A DNA stretch of 64,000 nucleotides from CBDFHF01 sp965247565 (GCA_965247565.1 CBDFHF010000003.1:2480001-2544000); one strand, 5' to 3'. Shown: positions 26,601 to 36,089, counted from the first letter of the stretch. Notes: a model not told the origin generated them from the sequence alone. Numbers and translations: made by a program.

Positions 26601-28325
26601 ATGTCGCATATACAAAGCCAGACGTTACCTTTAGGCACTCACCTGGGTGTTTATGAAATTAAAGAAGTATCAAAAATAGATATGTTCCAGATTACCTATC
26701 GTGCCTGGAACCACCATCTTAAAGAATGGGTAATGATACAAGAATATTTTCCCCAGAATTTCGTTATACGTGCAAATACTGGCTTAAATGTCGAAGCCAA
26801 GTCCCCAAACGATAAAAAAAATTTTGACTATGGCTTAAATGCATTTTTGGATCAAGCTGAGAATCTGAGCCAAATTGAACACCCGAATGTAGTCAAGGCA
26901 GAAAATATTCTGCAGTTCAATAAGACTGCTTACCTTGTTACTGGTTTTCAGGATGGTGCGTTACTTGCCAAGTTAACGGGTTCTAAAACACCATTTGCAG
27001 ACACAGAGTTAAAATTCATTTTAGTATCAATTCTGGAAGCATTAAAGAAAGTCCACGAGAAGAACATGGTGCACGGTAATATCCAACCGGAAACCATTAT
27101 GTTGGGTAAGGATGGCGAGCCACTGTTAACCGGATTCGCCGGTGCAAGTTTGGCTACCGCCGCACATACAGGAAAGCTTGCAGGTGAAGTGTCTGTTTAT
27201 TCAGCACCCGAATTTTATGAGCAGGCGTTTAAGATAGGACCCGCAAGTGATTTTTATGGATTGGGAGCTACAATCTACTGTTGCATGACAGGTAACGCAC
27301 CCACTGCCTCTCCGAGCAGAATGGTCGCTCAAAGTAAAGGCCAGCTTGATCCGGTTTTAGCCGCTCTTTCTGAGAGTATGGAAACTACCTATAGCACAGA
27401 GTTGGTACAGGCAATCAAGTGGATGTTACAACCCAAATATGACGATCGGCCACAGTCGGTAGATGAAATTGTGACTTTACTGAATGCAGAGCTTAGCACC
27501 AGCAAAACTGGTTCGGTAAAGTCTAAGCAAGAAAACCCAGATGTTGCTGATAGTCGTCCAGTTGCTAATAGCTCTTTATGGGTCGGTGCTGCGGCCGGTC
27601 TAGTTGCGTTGGCTATTCTTGGATTATGGTTTACTAATAAAACATCGGATATAGTGGGTGAAAAATCTAGTGCTGTTACGGCCCAGGCTTTACCCCAGAA
27701 TGTCGACAAAAAAATCGTCACGCCCGTGATAGATAATGATCAATCTGTTGCATTGTCCGCTATTCCCTCAAATCAAGGGCCTAAATTGGACGAAACACCC
27801 GGCCCAATTCAAAAATCAACCGATAAAGAAATACTGCTAAAAGAAAGGATTGATAGTGACCAATCGAAAACTGTTTTGGTAGCTGAACATAAACCTTCTT
27901 CAGTAGTTTCTGATTCAGAACAAAAAAATAGCATCACGACTAAAGCTGCGGCTGCCAAAACACAAACGGTGGCGGTAGAGGATAAATCGCTTCTGCAGCC
28001 GAAAAAACCGAACTCTCCCACAACAACTTCAGTTAGTGGATACTTGGCAGCAGCTAGAAGAGCTATGAAAGCCGTACACTTAACTACGCCACCAGGAGAT
28101 AACGCTTATAAGTATTACCAAATGGTTCTTGCTGTGGAACCCGATAATGCGGAGGCGCTTGCCGGGCTGCAGAAAATAGTCGATCGCTATGCTTGGTTTA
28201 TAAGGAAATCAAAAGCTGAAGGTAAGCTGGACACAGCCAAACGGGTTTTACAAAAGGCTGAGTCGGTGTTGCCTAATGATCCTAAATTACAAAGGATTCG
28301 TGCGGAATTAACTGCTAAGGAGTAA
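26601..28325 (+). CDS. Membrane-bound pseudokinase with TPR-like tail
   Basis: A 574-residue protein with an N-terminal Ser/Thr kinase fold (about 10-295), one membrane span (about 322-345, LWVGAAAGLVALAILGLWF), a low-complexity linker, and a C-terminal TPR-like part (485-574). The fold is the subfamily with an IKEYLP-type beta-3 strand. Here every catalytic element is changed: the beta-3 Lys is Gln47 (VMIQEYFP), HRD-x-K reads H158-G-N-I-Q, and DFG reads G178-F-A. The structural SAPE and SDFYGLGATIY motifs remain. It is therefore unlikely to transfer phosphate and may act as a sensor or scaffold, possibly with the T6SS threonine-phosphorylation pathway, whose PpkA kinase has the same fold; no phosphatase or FHA gene is in the window. 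Confidence 0.75.
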   Translation: MSHIQSQTLPLGTHLGVYEIKEVSKIDMFQITYRAWNHHLKEWVMIQEYFPQNFVIRANTGLNVEAKSPNDKKNFDYGLNAFLDQAENLSQIEHPNVVKAENILQFNKTAYLVTGFQDGALLAKLTGSKTPFADTELKFILVSILEALKKVHEKNMVHGNIQPETIMLGKDGEPLLTGFAGASLATAAHTGKLAGEVSVYSAPEFYEQAFKIGPASDFYGLGATIYCCMTGNAPTASPSRMVAQSKGQLDPVLAALSESMETTYSTELVQAIKWMLQPKYDDRPQSVDEIVTLLNAELSTSKTGSVKSKQENPDVADSRPVANSSLWVGAAAGLVALAILGLWFTNKTSDIVGEKSSAVTAQALPQNVDKKIVTPVIDNDQSVALSAIPSNQGPKLDETPGPIQKSTDKEILLKERIDSDQSKTVLVAEHKPSSVVSDSEQKNSITTKAAAAKTQTVAVEDKSLLQPKKPNSPTTTSVSGYLAAARRAMKAVHLTTPPGDNAYKYYQMVLAVEPDNAEALAGLQKIVDRYAWFIRKSKAEGKLDTAKRVLQKAESVLPNDPKLQRIRAELTAKE

Positions 28326-28553
28326 TTGTGTGCGGGCGACGCTCTATTAAAAAGGCAGTCATAGTTGGTTATTAAGCGTTGCTGAGTTTATTATCCGCGA
28401 AAATCGTCAAGGTGGCACTGAGGAAATTCGGGTACGATCGATTAAAAATCCATAATTTCTCCATACTTGCTCCCAATTAGGTGGTTATTGTTATACCTAC
28501 CAAACGGGAACTACTGAGTTTGGCTCAACTGACTGAAATTTTGGAGAAATAAT

Positions 28554-29102
28554 ATGATTAAACAAAAAGCCTTATATATGAGTTTAACTTTGGCCGCCGT
28601 TGCATTATTACCGGGCACCAGTTCGGCGCATATGGGGCCTCTGGCGGAATTTGATACCAACGGTGATGGTAAAGTAACACAAGCGGAATTTCAGGCCGGG
28701 TTGTCGGTGCAATTTGTAAAAATTGATACCGATGCTGATGGCTTTGCCAGTTTGAATGAATTACAAGCCTGGCAGCAAACCAAACAATTGGAACGCTTTA
28801 ATACTTTAGATGCTGACACCAGCGCTAGCCTGAGCTTGACAGAGTTTCAAGCGGCGGATGCGCCGTTATCCACTGCCAAATCTGCCAAGCTTTTTACTCT
28901 GTTAGATGTTGACGCTAACAGTACTTTGTCACTGGAAGAGTTTGCGGTACTTGAACCCGGCAAAGGCGAAGCTATTAGACGTATTGTAGATGGTGACAGT
29001 AATGATGATCTTAAGCTCTCCGAAAGTGAATTCTTGACAGCGCCGACTGGCAAAGGTGGACCTGGTAAGGGAAATAAGGGTGGCAAAGCTAAAAGAAAAT
29101 AA
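28554..29102 (+). CDS. Secreted EF-hand calcium-binding protein
   Basis: 182 residues with a signal peptide (MIKQKALYMSLTLAAVALL, cleavage after SSA) and tandem EF-hand loops: DTNGDGKVTQAE near residue 34, DTDADGFASLNE near 58, DADTSASLSLTE near 82, DVDANSTLSLEE near 109 and a fifth DGDSNDDLKLSE. The first two have full ligand sets; the later ones are degenerate at positions 5 and 6. The Gly/Lys-rich tail (GKGGPGKGNKGGKAKRK) is unusual. It precedes a sensor-kinase pair on the same strand, with only 23-68 bases between, so it could be the periplasmic partner or target of that system. The 228 bases upstream hold no gene. Confidence 0.85.
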   Translation: MIKQKALYMSLTLAAVALLPGTSSAHMGPLAEFDTNGDGKVTQAEFQAGLSVQFVKIDTDADGFASLNELQAWQQTKQLERFNTLDADTSASLSLTEFQAADAPLSTAKSAKLFTLLDVDANSTLSLEEFAVLEPGKGEAIRRIVDGDSNDDLKLSESEFLTAPTGKGGPGKGNKGGKAKRK

Positions 29103-29125
29103 CCGAATACAAACTTTTTAAATCA

Positions 29126-30691
29126 GTGCTAAATTACGCTGCGGCTTTTAATCGGGTCGCGGCGTTTTTTATGGGCAAAGGAAAGTTAGAGTTGAAGCTA
29201 AGCATTTTTACCAAGTTATTTTTGATTCTTTTACTCAATTTGTCGGTAATACTGGTTGTCTCATTGGCATCCATGCAATGGCAGTTTAAGAAAAACTTTG
29301 ATGATTATTTACTTAAAACCGAATCTATCCAGTTGGGCAATTTGGTGGCGGTGTTGGAACAGGCCTACCAAAAATTTGGTAATTGGGATGCTCTTATCCA
29401 CGATCATGGCCTTTGGTTTGATATCTTGAGGCAGGGCCTGGGCGATGAACATATGCCACCCAATTTGCATCCTCACGACCATGAATTCAAGCACTTCCCG
29501 CCAGAGCCGAGACATGAACCTTTTGATAGCCCGCACCCACATAAACCACACAGCGGACCGCCGCCAGAATTAAACGAGACTCATGTGTTAGCCCGGTTTA
29601 TCGGTAGTCGGGTTTATTTACTGGCTGCTGATAAAAATTTGATTGCGGGAGCCAGAGCGTCAAATAAAAAAACGTACTTACGGCCAATTATGCATAATAG
29701 CCAAACCGTGGGCTGGTTGGGTCTACAATCCAGTGAATTGATTTCAGACCATTTGGCGCAGGCATTTGTTAGTCAACAAATTCGAACACATTATCTTAAT
29801 GCCGGGTTGGCTATTGGTTTGGCCATATTAAGCTCTTTGTTACTGACTCGAAAATTGTTGGTGCCTATTAAAAAGCTAACTGCTGGGGCTAATGCTTTGG
29901 TAGCTGGAGAGCTAGACACCCGAATTGCTGTTTCCAGCCAAGATGAATTAGGACAATTAGCTAGGGACTTTAACTTACTAGCAAAAACACTGGCTTACAA
30001 CGAACAACAACGCCGGCAATGGTTGGCGGATATTTCCCATGAGTTACGCACTCCTTTAGCAATACTACGTGGGGAAATCGAAGCGGTACAAGACGGTGTT
30101 AGGGGAATATCGCAACAGAATATTCAATCCTGGCATACAGAAGTCATGCATTTAACCGCATTAGTTAATGATTTGTACGAGCTGTCTATTACTGATTTGG
30201 GTATTAGTGATGAAGACAAGCAACCGGTCGAGCTTTTAACACTAGTAACCGATGTCATTAGTAGCAATGAGCCACGTTTTAAAGCCCAAGGCTTAACATT
30301 ACGCTTTAATGAAATTAGCCAGCTGCCTGTTTATGTCAACGGAAATTCGAGGCGACTATACCAGCTATTAACTAATGTGTTGGAAAATAGTCGTCGTTAT
30401 ACGACCTCAGGCGGTTTTTGTGAAATTAGCTTGAATTGCAATACCAATAACGCAGTTATCACTGTGCAAGATACCGCGCCTGGCGTACCAGAGGTTGCAT
30501 TAGGCAGATTATTCGACCGTCTGTATCGAGTTGAACAATCCAGAAACCGGGAACTCGGCGGCGCCGGTTTAGGTTTGTCCATTTGTTTAGCTATCGTTAA
30601 GGCCCACCACGGCAACATTCGAGCCCTACAATCACCGCACGGTGGTGTAGCGATTGAAATCACCTTGCCTTTACATAAAGCAGTTAAGTGA
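29126..30691 (+). CDS. Sensor histidine kinase, BaeS-like
   Basis: Up to 521 residues; an ATG at 29171 (residue 16) may be the real start. Two membrane spans (about 28-50 and 223-245) enclose a periplasmic domain. HAMP follows (VPIKKLTAGANALVAGELDT), then the H-box WLADISHELRTPLAILRGE, N-box LLTNVLENSRRYT, and G-boxes (DTAPGVPE, LGGAGLGLSICLAIVKAH). This is the BaeS/EnvZ-type architecture. The periplasmic loop has an exceptional His/Pro cluster (HPHDHEFKHFPPEPRHE continuing to PHPHKPHSG), suggesting metal sensing (Cu, Zn or Ni). It lies six bases before the response regulator. Confidence 0.88.
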   Translation: MLNYAAAFNRVAAFFMGKGKLELKLSIFTKLFLILLLNLSVILVVSLASMQWQFKKNFDDYLLKTESIQLGNLVAVLEQAYQKFGNWDALIHDHGLWFDILRQGLGDEHMPPNLHPHDHEFKHFPPEPRHEPFDSPHPHKPHSGPPPELNETHVLARFIGSRVYLLAADKNLIAGARASNKKTYLRPIMHNSQTVGWLGLQSSELISDHLAQAFVSQQIRTHYLNAGLAIGLAILSSLLLTRKLLVPIKKLTAGANALVAGELDTRIAVSSQDELGQLARDFNLLAKTLAYNEQQRRQWLADISHELRTPLAILRGEIEAVQDGVRGISQQNIQSWHTEVMHLTALVNDLYELSITDLGISDEDKQPVELLTLVTDVISSNEPRFKAQGLTLRFNEISQLPVYVNGNSRRLYQLLTNVLENSRRYTTSGGFCEISLNCNTNNAVITVQDTAPGVPEVALGRLFDRLYRVEQSRNRELGGAGLGLSICLAIVKAHHGNIRALQSPHGGVAIEITLPLHKAVK

Positions 30692-30697
30692 ATCGCC

Positions 30698-31384
30698 ATG
30701 GAAAAACAGGTCTTAATTGTTGAAGATGAAGCTAAACTTAGCTTGTTGTTGCAGGAATATCTTTGCCAAAGTTGTTACCAAAGCCACTGTCTAGATAACG
30801 GCTTAGCAGTTGTTCCTTGGCTGCAACAACACAAAGTGGATTTAATCTTATTGGATTTAATGTTACCCGGCCGTAACGGCATGGACATTTGCCGCGATAT
30901 TCGGCAGTTCTCCGACATACCCATTATTATTCTTACCGCTAGAATTGAAGAAATAGACCGTTTATTAGGTTTGGAACTAGGTGCAGACGACTATATATGC
31001 AAACCTTATAGTCCACGCGAAGTTATGGCCAGAATTAAGGCATTATTTCGTCGTATTGATGGCAATGTCACTAACCAAAGTCTTCAGAGCAGTTTTGCGC
31101 TGAACTCCGAACAAATGGAAATCACCCTCAATAATAAAAGTCTGGAACTGACTCCGGTAGAGTTTCGTTTGTTGAGTACGTTGCTGGATAAACCTGGCAA
31201 AGTCTATAGTCGCTGCCAACTTTTGGATTTGTTGTACGATGATCATCGGATTGTTACAGATCGTAATGTCGATAGCCATATTAAAAATCTGCGCAGAAAA
31301 ATTGCCAATATCATTCCTGATCAAGAAATCATTATCTCGGTTTACGGGGTAGGGTATAAGTGCAATCAAAGGGCTCGGGTTTAG
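30698..31384 (+). CDS. OmpR-family response regulator, BaeR-like
   Basis: 228 residues. Receiver domain with the acidic pair in IVEDEAKL, phosphoacceptor Asp in VDLILLDLMLPGRNGMD and Lys in DYICKPYSPREV. The C-terminal winged helix (LTPVEFRLLSTLLDKPGKV, DRNVDSHIKNLRRKI) binds DNA. It is co-transcribed with the kinase; start six bases after its stop. Targets are unknown; the EF-hand gene next to the pair is a natural candidate. Confidence 0.92.
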   Translation: MEKQVLIVEDEAKLSLLLQEYLCQSCYQSHCLDNGLAVVPWLQQHKVDLILLDLMLPGRNGMDICRDIRQFSDIPIIILTARIEEIDRLLGLELGADDYICKPYSPREVMARIKALFRRIDGNVTNQSLQSSFALNSEQMEITLNNKSLELTPVEFRLLSTLLDKPGKVYSRCQLLDLLYDDHRIVTDRNVDSHIKNLRRKIANIIPDQEIIISVYGVGYKCNQRARV

Positions 31385-31518
31385 TTAAACCAATTACTTA
31401 AGCACACAAAATACAAAATAAGTGCTGCACAATCAGAACAGCCGTTTGGATATAAATCTAAGCTTCACGATATCCGTCATTACCCGGCATATCAAATCGC
31501 AGAAATTCTTTGTTAGGT

Positions 31519-31540
31519 AAAATGTTCAGACTAACATTTT
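31519..31540 (+). terminator. Hairpin after the two-component operon
   Basis: AAAATGTT-cagact-AACATTTT forms an 8-bp stem about 135 bases after the regulator stop. The IS66 element is inserted directly after this hairpin, and its target duplication overlaps the last Ts. It may be a terminator or simply the palindromic target. Confidence 0.4.
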
Positions 31541-31619
31541 GCACTGTAATCGTCCGGCGAAACCATCTACAAAGCTTACACCAATGCTGGCACTCTAAGA
31601 TTTTTTCCTAGGGGATTTT

Positions 31620-31922
31620 ATGGGCATTCCATTCAAATGGCGTCAGCATATTGAAGCTTGGCAACAAAGCGGGTTATCACAAGCATTATATTGTGATCAA
31701 CAGCAACTCAAGAAGGGTACTTTCTCGGCTCGATTGAGTGAGTATCGCAGACTCAATCTATCTCAAGCTGTAGCGTTGATTCCTGTTCAGGTTGCATCGG
31801 TTGTTCCGACACCGGCATCCTCGTCAAACCTGGTGTTGACTCATAACAACGGTCATCGACTGGAGCTGCCGACATCCGTATCGGCTGCGTGGTTGGCCGA
31901 GTTGTTGAAATGCCTGGGTTAA
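31620..31922 (+). CDS. tnpA: IS66 accessory protein TnpA
   Basis: 100 residues, a normal length for IS66 Orf1. It opens with MGIPFKWRQHIEAWQQSGLS, a helix-turn-helix-like start (WRQHIEAWQQSGLSQALYC) typical of the family. Its end overlaps the tnpB start, as usual in IS66 elements. Confidence 0.85.
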   Translation: MGIPFKWRQHIEAWQQSGLSQALYCDQQQLKKGTFSARLSEYRRLNLSQAVALIPVQVASVVPTPASSSNLVLTHNNGHRLELPTSVSAAWLAELLKCLG

Positions 31923-32260
31923 TTGAAACCCCAGCACAAATTTGGATTGCCGTTGCGCCTGTCGATATGAGACGCGGCCTAGATGGTTTGTCGAGCGTCG
32001 TTCAGCACAGCTTGGATCAAGCACCTTGCAGTGGTTCGGCATTCATTTTCCGTAACCGTGCTGGTAATCGGCTGAGACTGTTGCTGTGGGATGGTAATGG
32101 GGTTTGGTTATGTCAACGCAGATTGCATCGCGGCAGTTTTGTGTGGCCCAGGGTCAACGATAAGACATTTGTGATTACCCAACGCCAGTGGGAGTGGTTA
32201 GTTGCCGGTGTCGACTGGCAGCGTTTGTCGGCGACTTGTCAGCCGGACTGGCAAGTGTAA
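31910..32260 (+). CDS. tnpB: IS66 accessory protein TnpB
   Basis: The ATG at 31910 (MPGLIETPAQIWIAVAPVDM) overlaps tnpA by 13 bases; an upstream in-frame start at 31889 is less likely. The product has the IS66 Orf2 signature VDMRRGLDGLSSVVQ and FRNRAGNRLRLLLWDGNGVW. About 116 residues, complete. Confidence 0.93.
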   Translation: MPGLIETPAQIWIAVAPVDMRRGLDGLSSVVQHSLDQAPCSGSAFIFRNRAGNRLRLLLWDGNGVWLCQRRLHRGSFVWPRVNDKTFVITQRQWEWLVAGVDWQRLSATCQPDWQV

Positions 32261-32357
32261 AAACGGTTTTAAAGTGGCTGATAAATAACAAGAAAAACAG
32301 TCATAAAACCTAACAAAATCAAGGCTTACACGGTGATTTTATGGTATAGTTTTCACC

Positions 32358-33998
32358 ATGAAATCACTGACTGAACTCGATCAATTAAACCTGGATCCTG
32401 CTACCAAAAACCAAGTAGCGGCACTGATTCAGGCGCTTGTTGACCAAGCCTCTCAGGATGCCAAAACAGTGATTGCGGAGCAACAAGCCACCATCACGGC
32501 CAACGAAAAAGCCATTCTCTACAAAGACACCAAAATCACCTCGCTCACCTATGAGCTGGCCTATTACAAACGCATCCGCTACAGCACCAAAAGTGAAACC
32601 CTGACCGCTCTGCAACGGGATGTCTTTGAAGAAACCTGGAATACGGATATGTCGGCAATTGAAGCCGAAGTCGAACTATTGCAGGATAATCAACCGTGCG
32701 AAACGGTGGCTAGATCCAAACGCCTGCGTGCTGGCCGTCAGCCGTTACCCGCCCACCTGCCGCGCATCGATCATTATCACCAGTTGGAATCTTGCGCCTG
32801 TGGGCAATGTGGACGAGATTTGGTCAAAATTCGCGACGATGTGACTGAGCAACTGGACGTGGAACCGGCCAAGTTCTTTGTCCACCGGCACATCCGGCCA
32901 CAATACGCCTGCCGGACTTGTGAAACCATCACTGCCGAGCCCATTCCACCGGCCATCATTGACGGCGGTATGGCCGCCATCGGTTTGCTGGTTTGGGTAC
33001 TCATCAGCAAATATCTGGATCACTTGCCGCTGTACCGACTGGAACAAATCGCTGCCCGTAGCAGTGTTTCCCTATCTCGATCCACGCTGGCCGATTGGGT
33101 GGGGCGTCTGGGGGTGGAACTACAGCCTCTGGTGGATCGCCTGCACTGGTATCTGTTACAACGACCTTGCGTGTTAGCCGATGAAACCCCGGTACCGCAG
33201 TTGGATCCCGGCAAAGGTAAAACGAAGAAGGCTTATCTATGGGCGTATCGCAGTAACGATCTGCAACCTGGGCCTAAGATCATTGTCTTTGACTACCAAG
33301 CCGGTCGCAGTGGCCGACATGCCGAACAGTTTCTACAAGACTGGCAAGGTCATCTAATGGTTGATGGCTACGGAGGATACAAAGCCTTGTTTGCTGCAGC
33401 TCGGGCGCATCCAGCCACACAATCTTTATTGTCGTCCTGCATTGAGTTAGCGTGCTGGACCCATGCGCGCCGCAAATTCTTTGACCTCTTTCAAGCTAAT
33501 CAAAGTCCGGTTGCCAAAGAAGCCTTGCAGCGCATTGCCGAGTTGTATGAGATTGAAGCCGAAGGCCGGGAGATGAGTATCGATGGCCGGAAAAACCTGC
33601 GTGCTGAAAAAAGCCAACCACGCTTAACCGAACTGCATGATTGGCTGCAGCAAACCCGTTTGCGCACGGCACCTGGCAGCGCTTTGATGAAAGCGATCGA
33701 ATACAGCCTGAAACGCTGGTCGGCACTGATCCGCTATGCCGAAACCGGTGATCTACCCATAGATAACAACAGTACCGAGAACTGTATTAGGCCGATTGCG
33801 CTAGGCAGACGCAACTGGCTCTTTGCCGGATCAGAACGAGCGGGCCAGCGCGCTGCCGCAATTCAATCCTTACTAGGCACCGCCAAATTAAATGGGCTTG
33901 ATCCCGCTGCCTGGCTAAAAGATACTCTAGAAAAACTCCCTATCTGGCCCAACAGCCGCATCGATGAATTACTGCCTTTTGGTACAAAATCAGAATAA
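32358..33998 (+). CDS. tnpC: IS66 transposase TnpC
   Basis: 546 residues. Leucine-rich N-terminal coiled coil, a Cys-rich zinc-binding region (CACGQCG, then YACRTCE), and the DDE catalytic domain (VLADETPVPQLDPGKGK, LMVDGYGGYKALF, NNSTENCIRPIALGRRNWLF). The conserved C-terminal tail SLLGTAKLNGLDPAAWL is present. Full length, so the element is probably competent to transpose. Confidence 0.96.
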   Translation: MKSLTELDQLNLDPATKNQVAALIQALVDQASQDAKTVIAEQQATITANEKAILYKDTKITSLTYELAYYKRIRYSTKSETLTALQRDVFEETWNTDMSAIEAEVELLQDNQPCETVARSKRLRAGRQPLPAHLPRIDHYHQLESCACGQCGRDLVKIRDDVTEQLDVEPAKFFVHRHIRPQYACRTCETITAEPIPPAIIDGGMAAIGLLVWVLISKYLDHLPLYRLEQIAARSSVSLSRSTLADWVGRLGVELQPLVDRLHWYLLQRPCVLADETPVPQLDPGKGKTKKAYLWAYRSNDLQPGPKIIVFDYQAGRSGRHAEQFLQDWQGHLMVDGYGGYKALFAAARAHPATQSLLSSCIELACWTHARRKFFDLFQANQSPVAKEALQRIAELYEIEAEGREMSIDGRKNLRAEKSQPRLTELHDWLQQTRLRTAPGSALMKAIEYSLKRWSALIRYAETGDLPIDNNSTENCIRPIALGRRNWLFAGSERAGQRAAAIQSLLGTAKLNGLDPAAWLKDTLEKLPIWPNSRIDELLPFGTKSE

Positions 33999-34253
33999 AT
34001 TGATTTTGGCAATTTCTAAGATAGTGGTCGGGCTGATCGAATACTTTGCACTAGAGTATTTGTCCTCATTTAGGGTTATAGCATTGATAAAAGCAGTCCC
34101 TCAATGTTGCAAATAAACGACCTGCTTGTTCTAATCAAAAAATCGAAAAGTGCGGGGCTGGGGCTGGGTTTTGACCCTACAAGCAGAAAACAGTATCATT
34201 AGTGGAATGCGAATAAGCGCAGATTATTAATCACTTTAAATTAGGAAATCGAT

Positions 34254-34676
34254 ATGAGCTTGCTAGAATCCATCTTAGGTGCAATGAATAGCCAAAACGG
34301 CGGCACGGGGCAAACTAATTTATTAGAGTCTGTCATTGGTATCCTTAATAATCCTGAGATAGGCGGCATAACTGGGTTAGTGCAAAAAATTTCCGCGGGC
34401 GGATTAGCTGAGCAAGTTGCCTCTTGGGTTGGTACCGGTTCTAATTTACCCGTCAATGGTGACCAAATTCAGGCGGTACTGGGATCTTCTTTCGTGCAAG
34501 ATATTGCAGCAAAGCTAGGTATTAACGTCTCTGAGGTGGCTGGTGGTTTGGCGAGCTTATTGCCCGTCGTTATCGATAAGCTGACCCCTGATGGTCAATT
34601 GCCAGAAAATAGCAACGGTTTATTAGAGCAAGGTTTGGCTAGCTTAGTGGGTATGTTAGGTAATAAAAGCGCTTAA
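34254..34676 (+). CDS. YidB family protein (DUF937)
   Basis: 140 residues, opening MSLLESILGAMNSQNGG, with DUF937 features: a Gly-rich first half (GGITGLVQKISAGGLAEQV), ASWVGTGSNLPVNGDQI near the middle and a helical end (IAAKLGINVSEVAGGLASLL). Cytoplasmic, no signal peptide. Function of the family is unknown. It follows the IS66 element by about 200 bases of gene-free sequence, which holds the old upstream region cut by the insertion. Confidence 0.85.
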   Translation: MSLLESILGAMNSQNGGTGQTNLLESVIGILNNPEIGGITGLVQKISAGGLAEQVASWVGTGSNLPVNGDQIQAVLGSSFVQDIAAKLGINVSEVAGGLASLLPVVIDKLTPDGQLPENSNGLLEQGLASLVGMLGNKSA

Positions 34677-34707
34677 TTATTAGTATCTAAATCGTAATTG
34701 ATGCCAT

Positions 34708-34753
34708 GCCCGCAATTGCTCGTTTTATAATTGGCCTTGCGGGCTGGTTTTAT
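34708..34753 (+). terminator. Terminator after the YidB-like gene
   Basis: GCCCGCAA at 34708 pairs with TTGCGGGC ending at 34744, with a 21-base loop, followed by TGGTTTTATTT. It lies between two convergent genes (yidB-like and mtaB) and may act for the plus strand. Confidence 0.55.
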
Positions 34754-34799
34754 TTGGATAGACAGACCCCTCTAAAAAACTGCTATTGATTTAGATCAG

Positions 34800-36089
34800 C
34801 TAAATTAACAGTTCAACGTGTAAATAGTCTTTGTTAATTGCTGTGGTACGACAAGTCAGAGTCTGATTTTCAATAGATTTATGCGAATCGATTACACAGC
34901 CCACTTTCACATAGTTGGGCGTGTAACCAAACACCAATTGTTGACTTTCACCATAAGGTTCTCGATAACCTTCCCACAACACAGGAAACTGTTTGCCTAA
35001 TTGATCCCTGCAAAACTGCTGCTTCATGCCTTCAGTCAACTTATGCAATTGCTGGCTGCGCTGTTTTTTAGTGTCGTTGCTGATTTGGTTCGGTAGATCG
35101 GCCGCTTTGGTGCCTTCACGGCAGGAATAGGTAAAAATATGTATGTGTCCGAAGCCGATTCTCTGGATGAATTGCACACTTTCCTGCCATTCCTGTTCGG
35201 TTTCACCGGGGAAGCCCACGATAATATCGGTGGTGATATTAAAATCAGGAATTTGCTGACGTAATTGCCTAACAATCGCGGCAAACTCCTCGGTTTTGCA
35301 GCGTCTGGCCATGCGCCGCAATACAGAGTCTGAGCCGCTTTGTAAGGGTAAATGCAAATGTGGCATCAGTCTTGGGTTTTGAAATAAGGTAAAAAACTCA
35401 TCGCTAAACTCCCACGGCTCCAACGAGCCTAAGCGTAATCGAGGAATGTCGGTTTGCTCGAATATGGCTTTGATTAAATCAGTCAGATTTTTATTTAAGT
35501 CACTGCCGTAACCGCCTAAATGTACACCGGTCAGAATAACTTCATTAATACCTTGCTGATGTAGCGTATTAATTTCATCAATAACCGCTTGTATGGGGCG
35601 ACTATTTTCCTCACCACGCGCTACAGTGACTATGCAAAACGTGCAGCGATATCGACATCCATCCTGTACTTTTACAAATGCGCGTTGCCGTCCGCGAGTA
35701 AATAAAGAAATTTCACCGGGTTCCGTAGCCATAGCAGGCATACTGGTCATATTCAACTCAGTTAAGGTTTTGGCGACTAACTGATCTTTATCTTTGTTGC
35801 TGATAACCAAATCAACGCCCATTAATTGTTCGGCTTCTTGTTGATTTAACGTGGCATAACAGCCGCTGACTACCAATTTAGCTTGTGGGTTGTCGCGGTG
35901 GATGCGGCGAATCAAATTACGTGATTTTCTGGCCGCATCTTGGGTGACGGCACAGGAATTAACGACGATAAGCTGCGCCGATTGCGCTTGTTGGGTAATT
36001 TGATGACCGGATTGCTGGAAGGCTTGCGCCCACGTTTCCAGTTCTGCTTCGTTGAGGCGACAGCCGAGTGTTTTAAGATGAACCCGCAT
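34800..36089 (-). CDS. mtaB: tRNA t6A37 methylthiotransferase MtaB
   Basis: I place the start at 36089 (MRVHLKTLGCRLNEAE, 429 residues), which is where the homologues begin and overlaps the stop of the upstream gene (TAATG). Domains in order: MTTase domain with cysteines in TLGCRLN, VNSCAVTQ and VVSGCYATL; radical SAM with CRYRCTFCIV; then TRAM-like C-terminal part. MtaB adds a methylthio group to t6A37 to form ms2t6A in tRNAs reading ANN codons. Long upstream extensions in the same frame belong to the coding sequence of the spmAB-like gene. Confidence 0.93.
   Translation of the reverse strand: MRVHLKTLGCRLNEAELETWAQAFQQSGHQITQQAQSAQLIVVNSCAVTQDAARKSRNLIRRIHRDNPQAKLVVSGCYATLNQQEAEQLMGVDLVISNKDKDQLVAKTLTELNMTSMPAMATEPGEISLFTRGRQRAFVKVQDGCRYRCTFCIVTVARGEENSRPIQAVIDEINTLHQQGINEVILTGVHLGGYGSDLNKNLTDLIKAIFEQTDIPRLRLGSLEPWEFSDEFFTLFQNPRLMPHLHLPLQSGSDSVLRRMARRCKTEEFAAIVRQLRQQIPDFNITTDIIVGFPGETEQEWQESVQFIQRIGFGHIHIFTYSCREGTKAADLPNQISNDTKKQRSQQLHKLTEGMKQQFCRDQLGKQFPVLWEGYREPYGESQQLVFGYTPNYVKVGCVIDSHKSIENQTLTCRTTAINKDYLHVELLI

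Larger units (their letters stand above)
31546..34044 (+). mobile_element. IS66-family insertion sequence, 2499 bp
   Basis: A complete IS66-type element: tnpA, tnpB and tnpC in order. The boundaries are set by an 8-bp target duplication TTTGCACT (31538-31545 and 34045-34052), the IS66 standard length. The terminal repeats are GTAATCGTCCGGCG on the left and, inverted, GTATTCGATCAGCC on the right; they match moderately (about 12 of 19 over the first 19 bases). All three genes appear intact. Confidence 0.9.
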
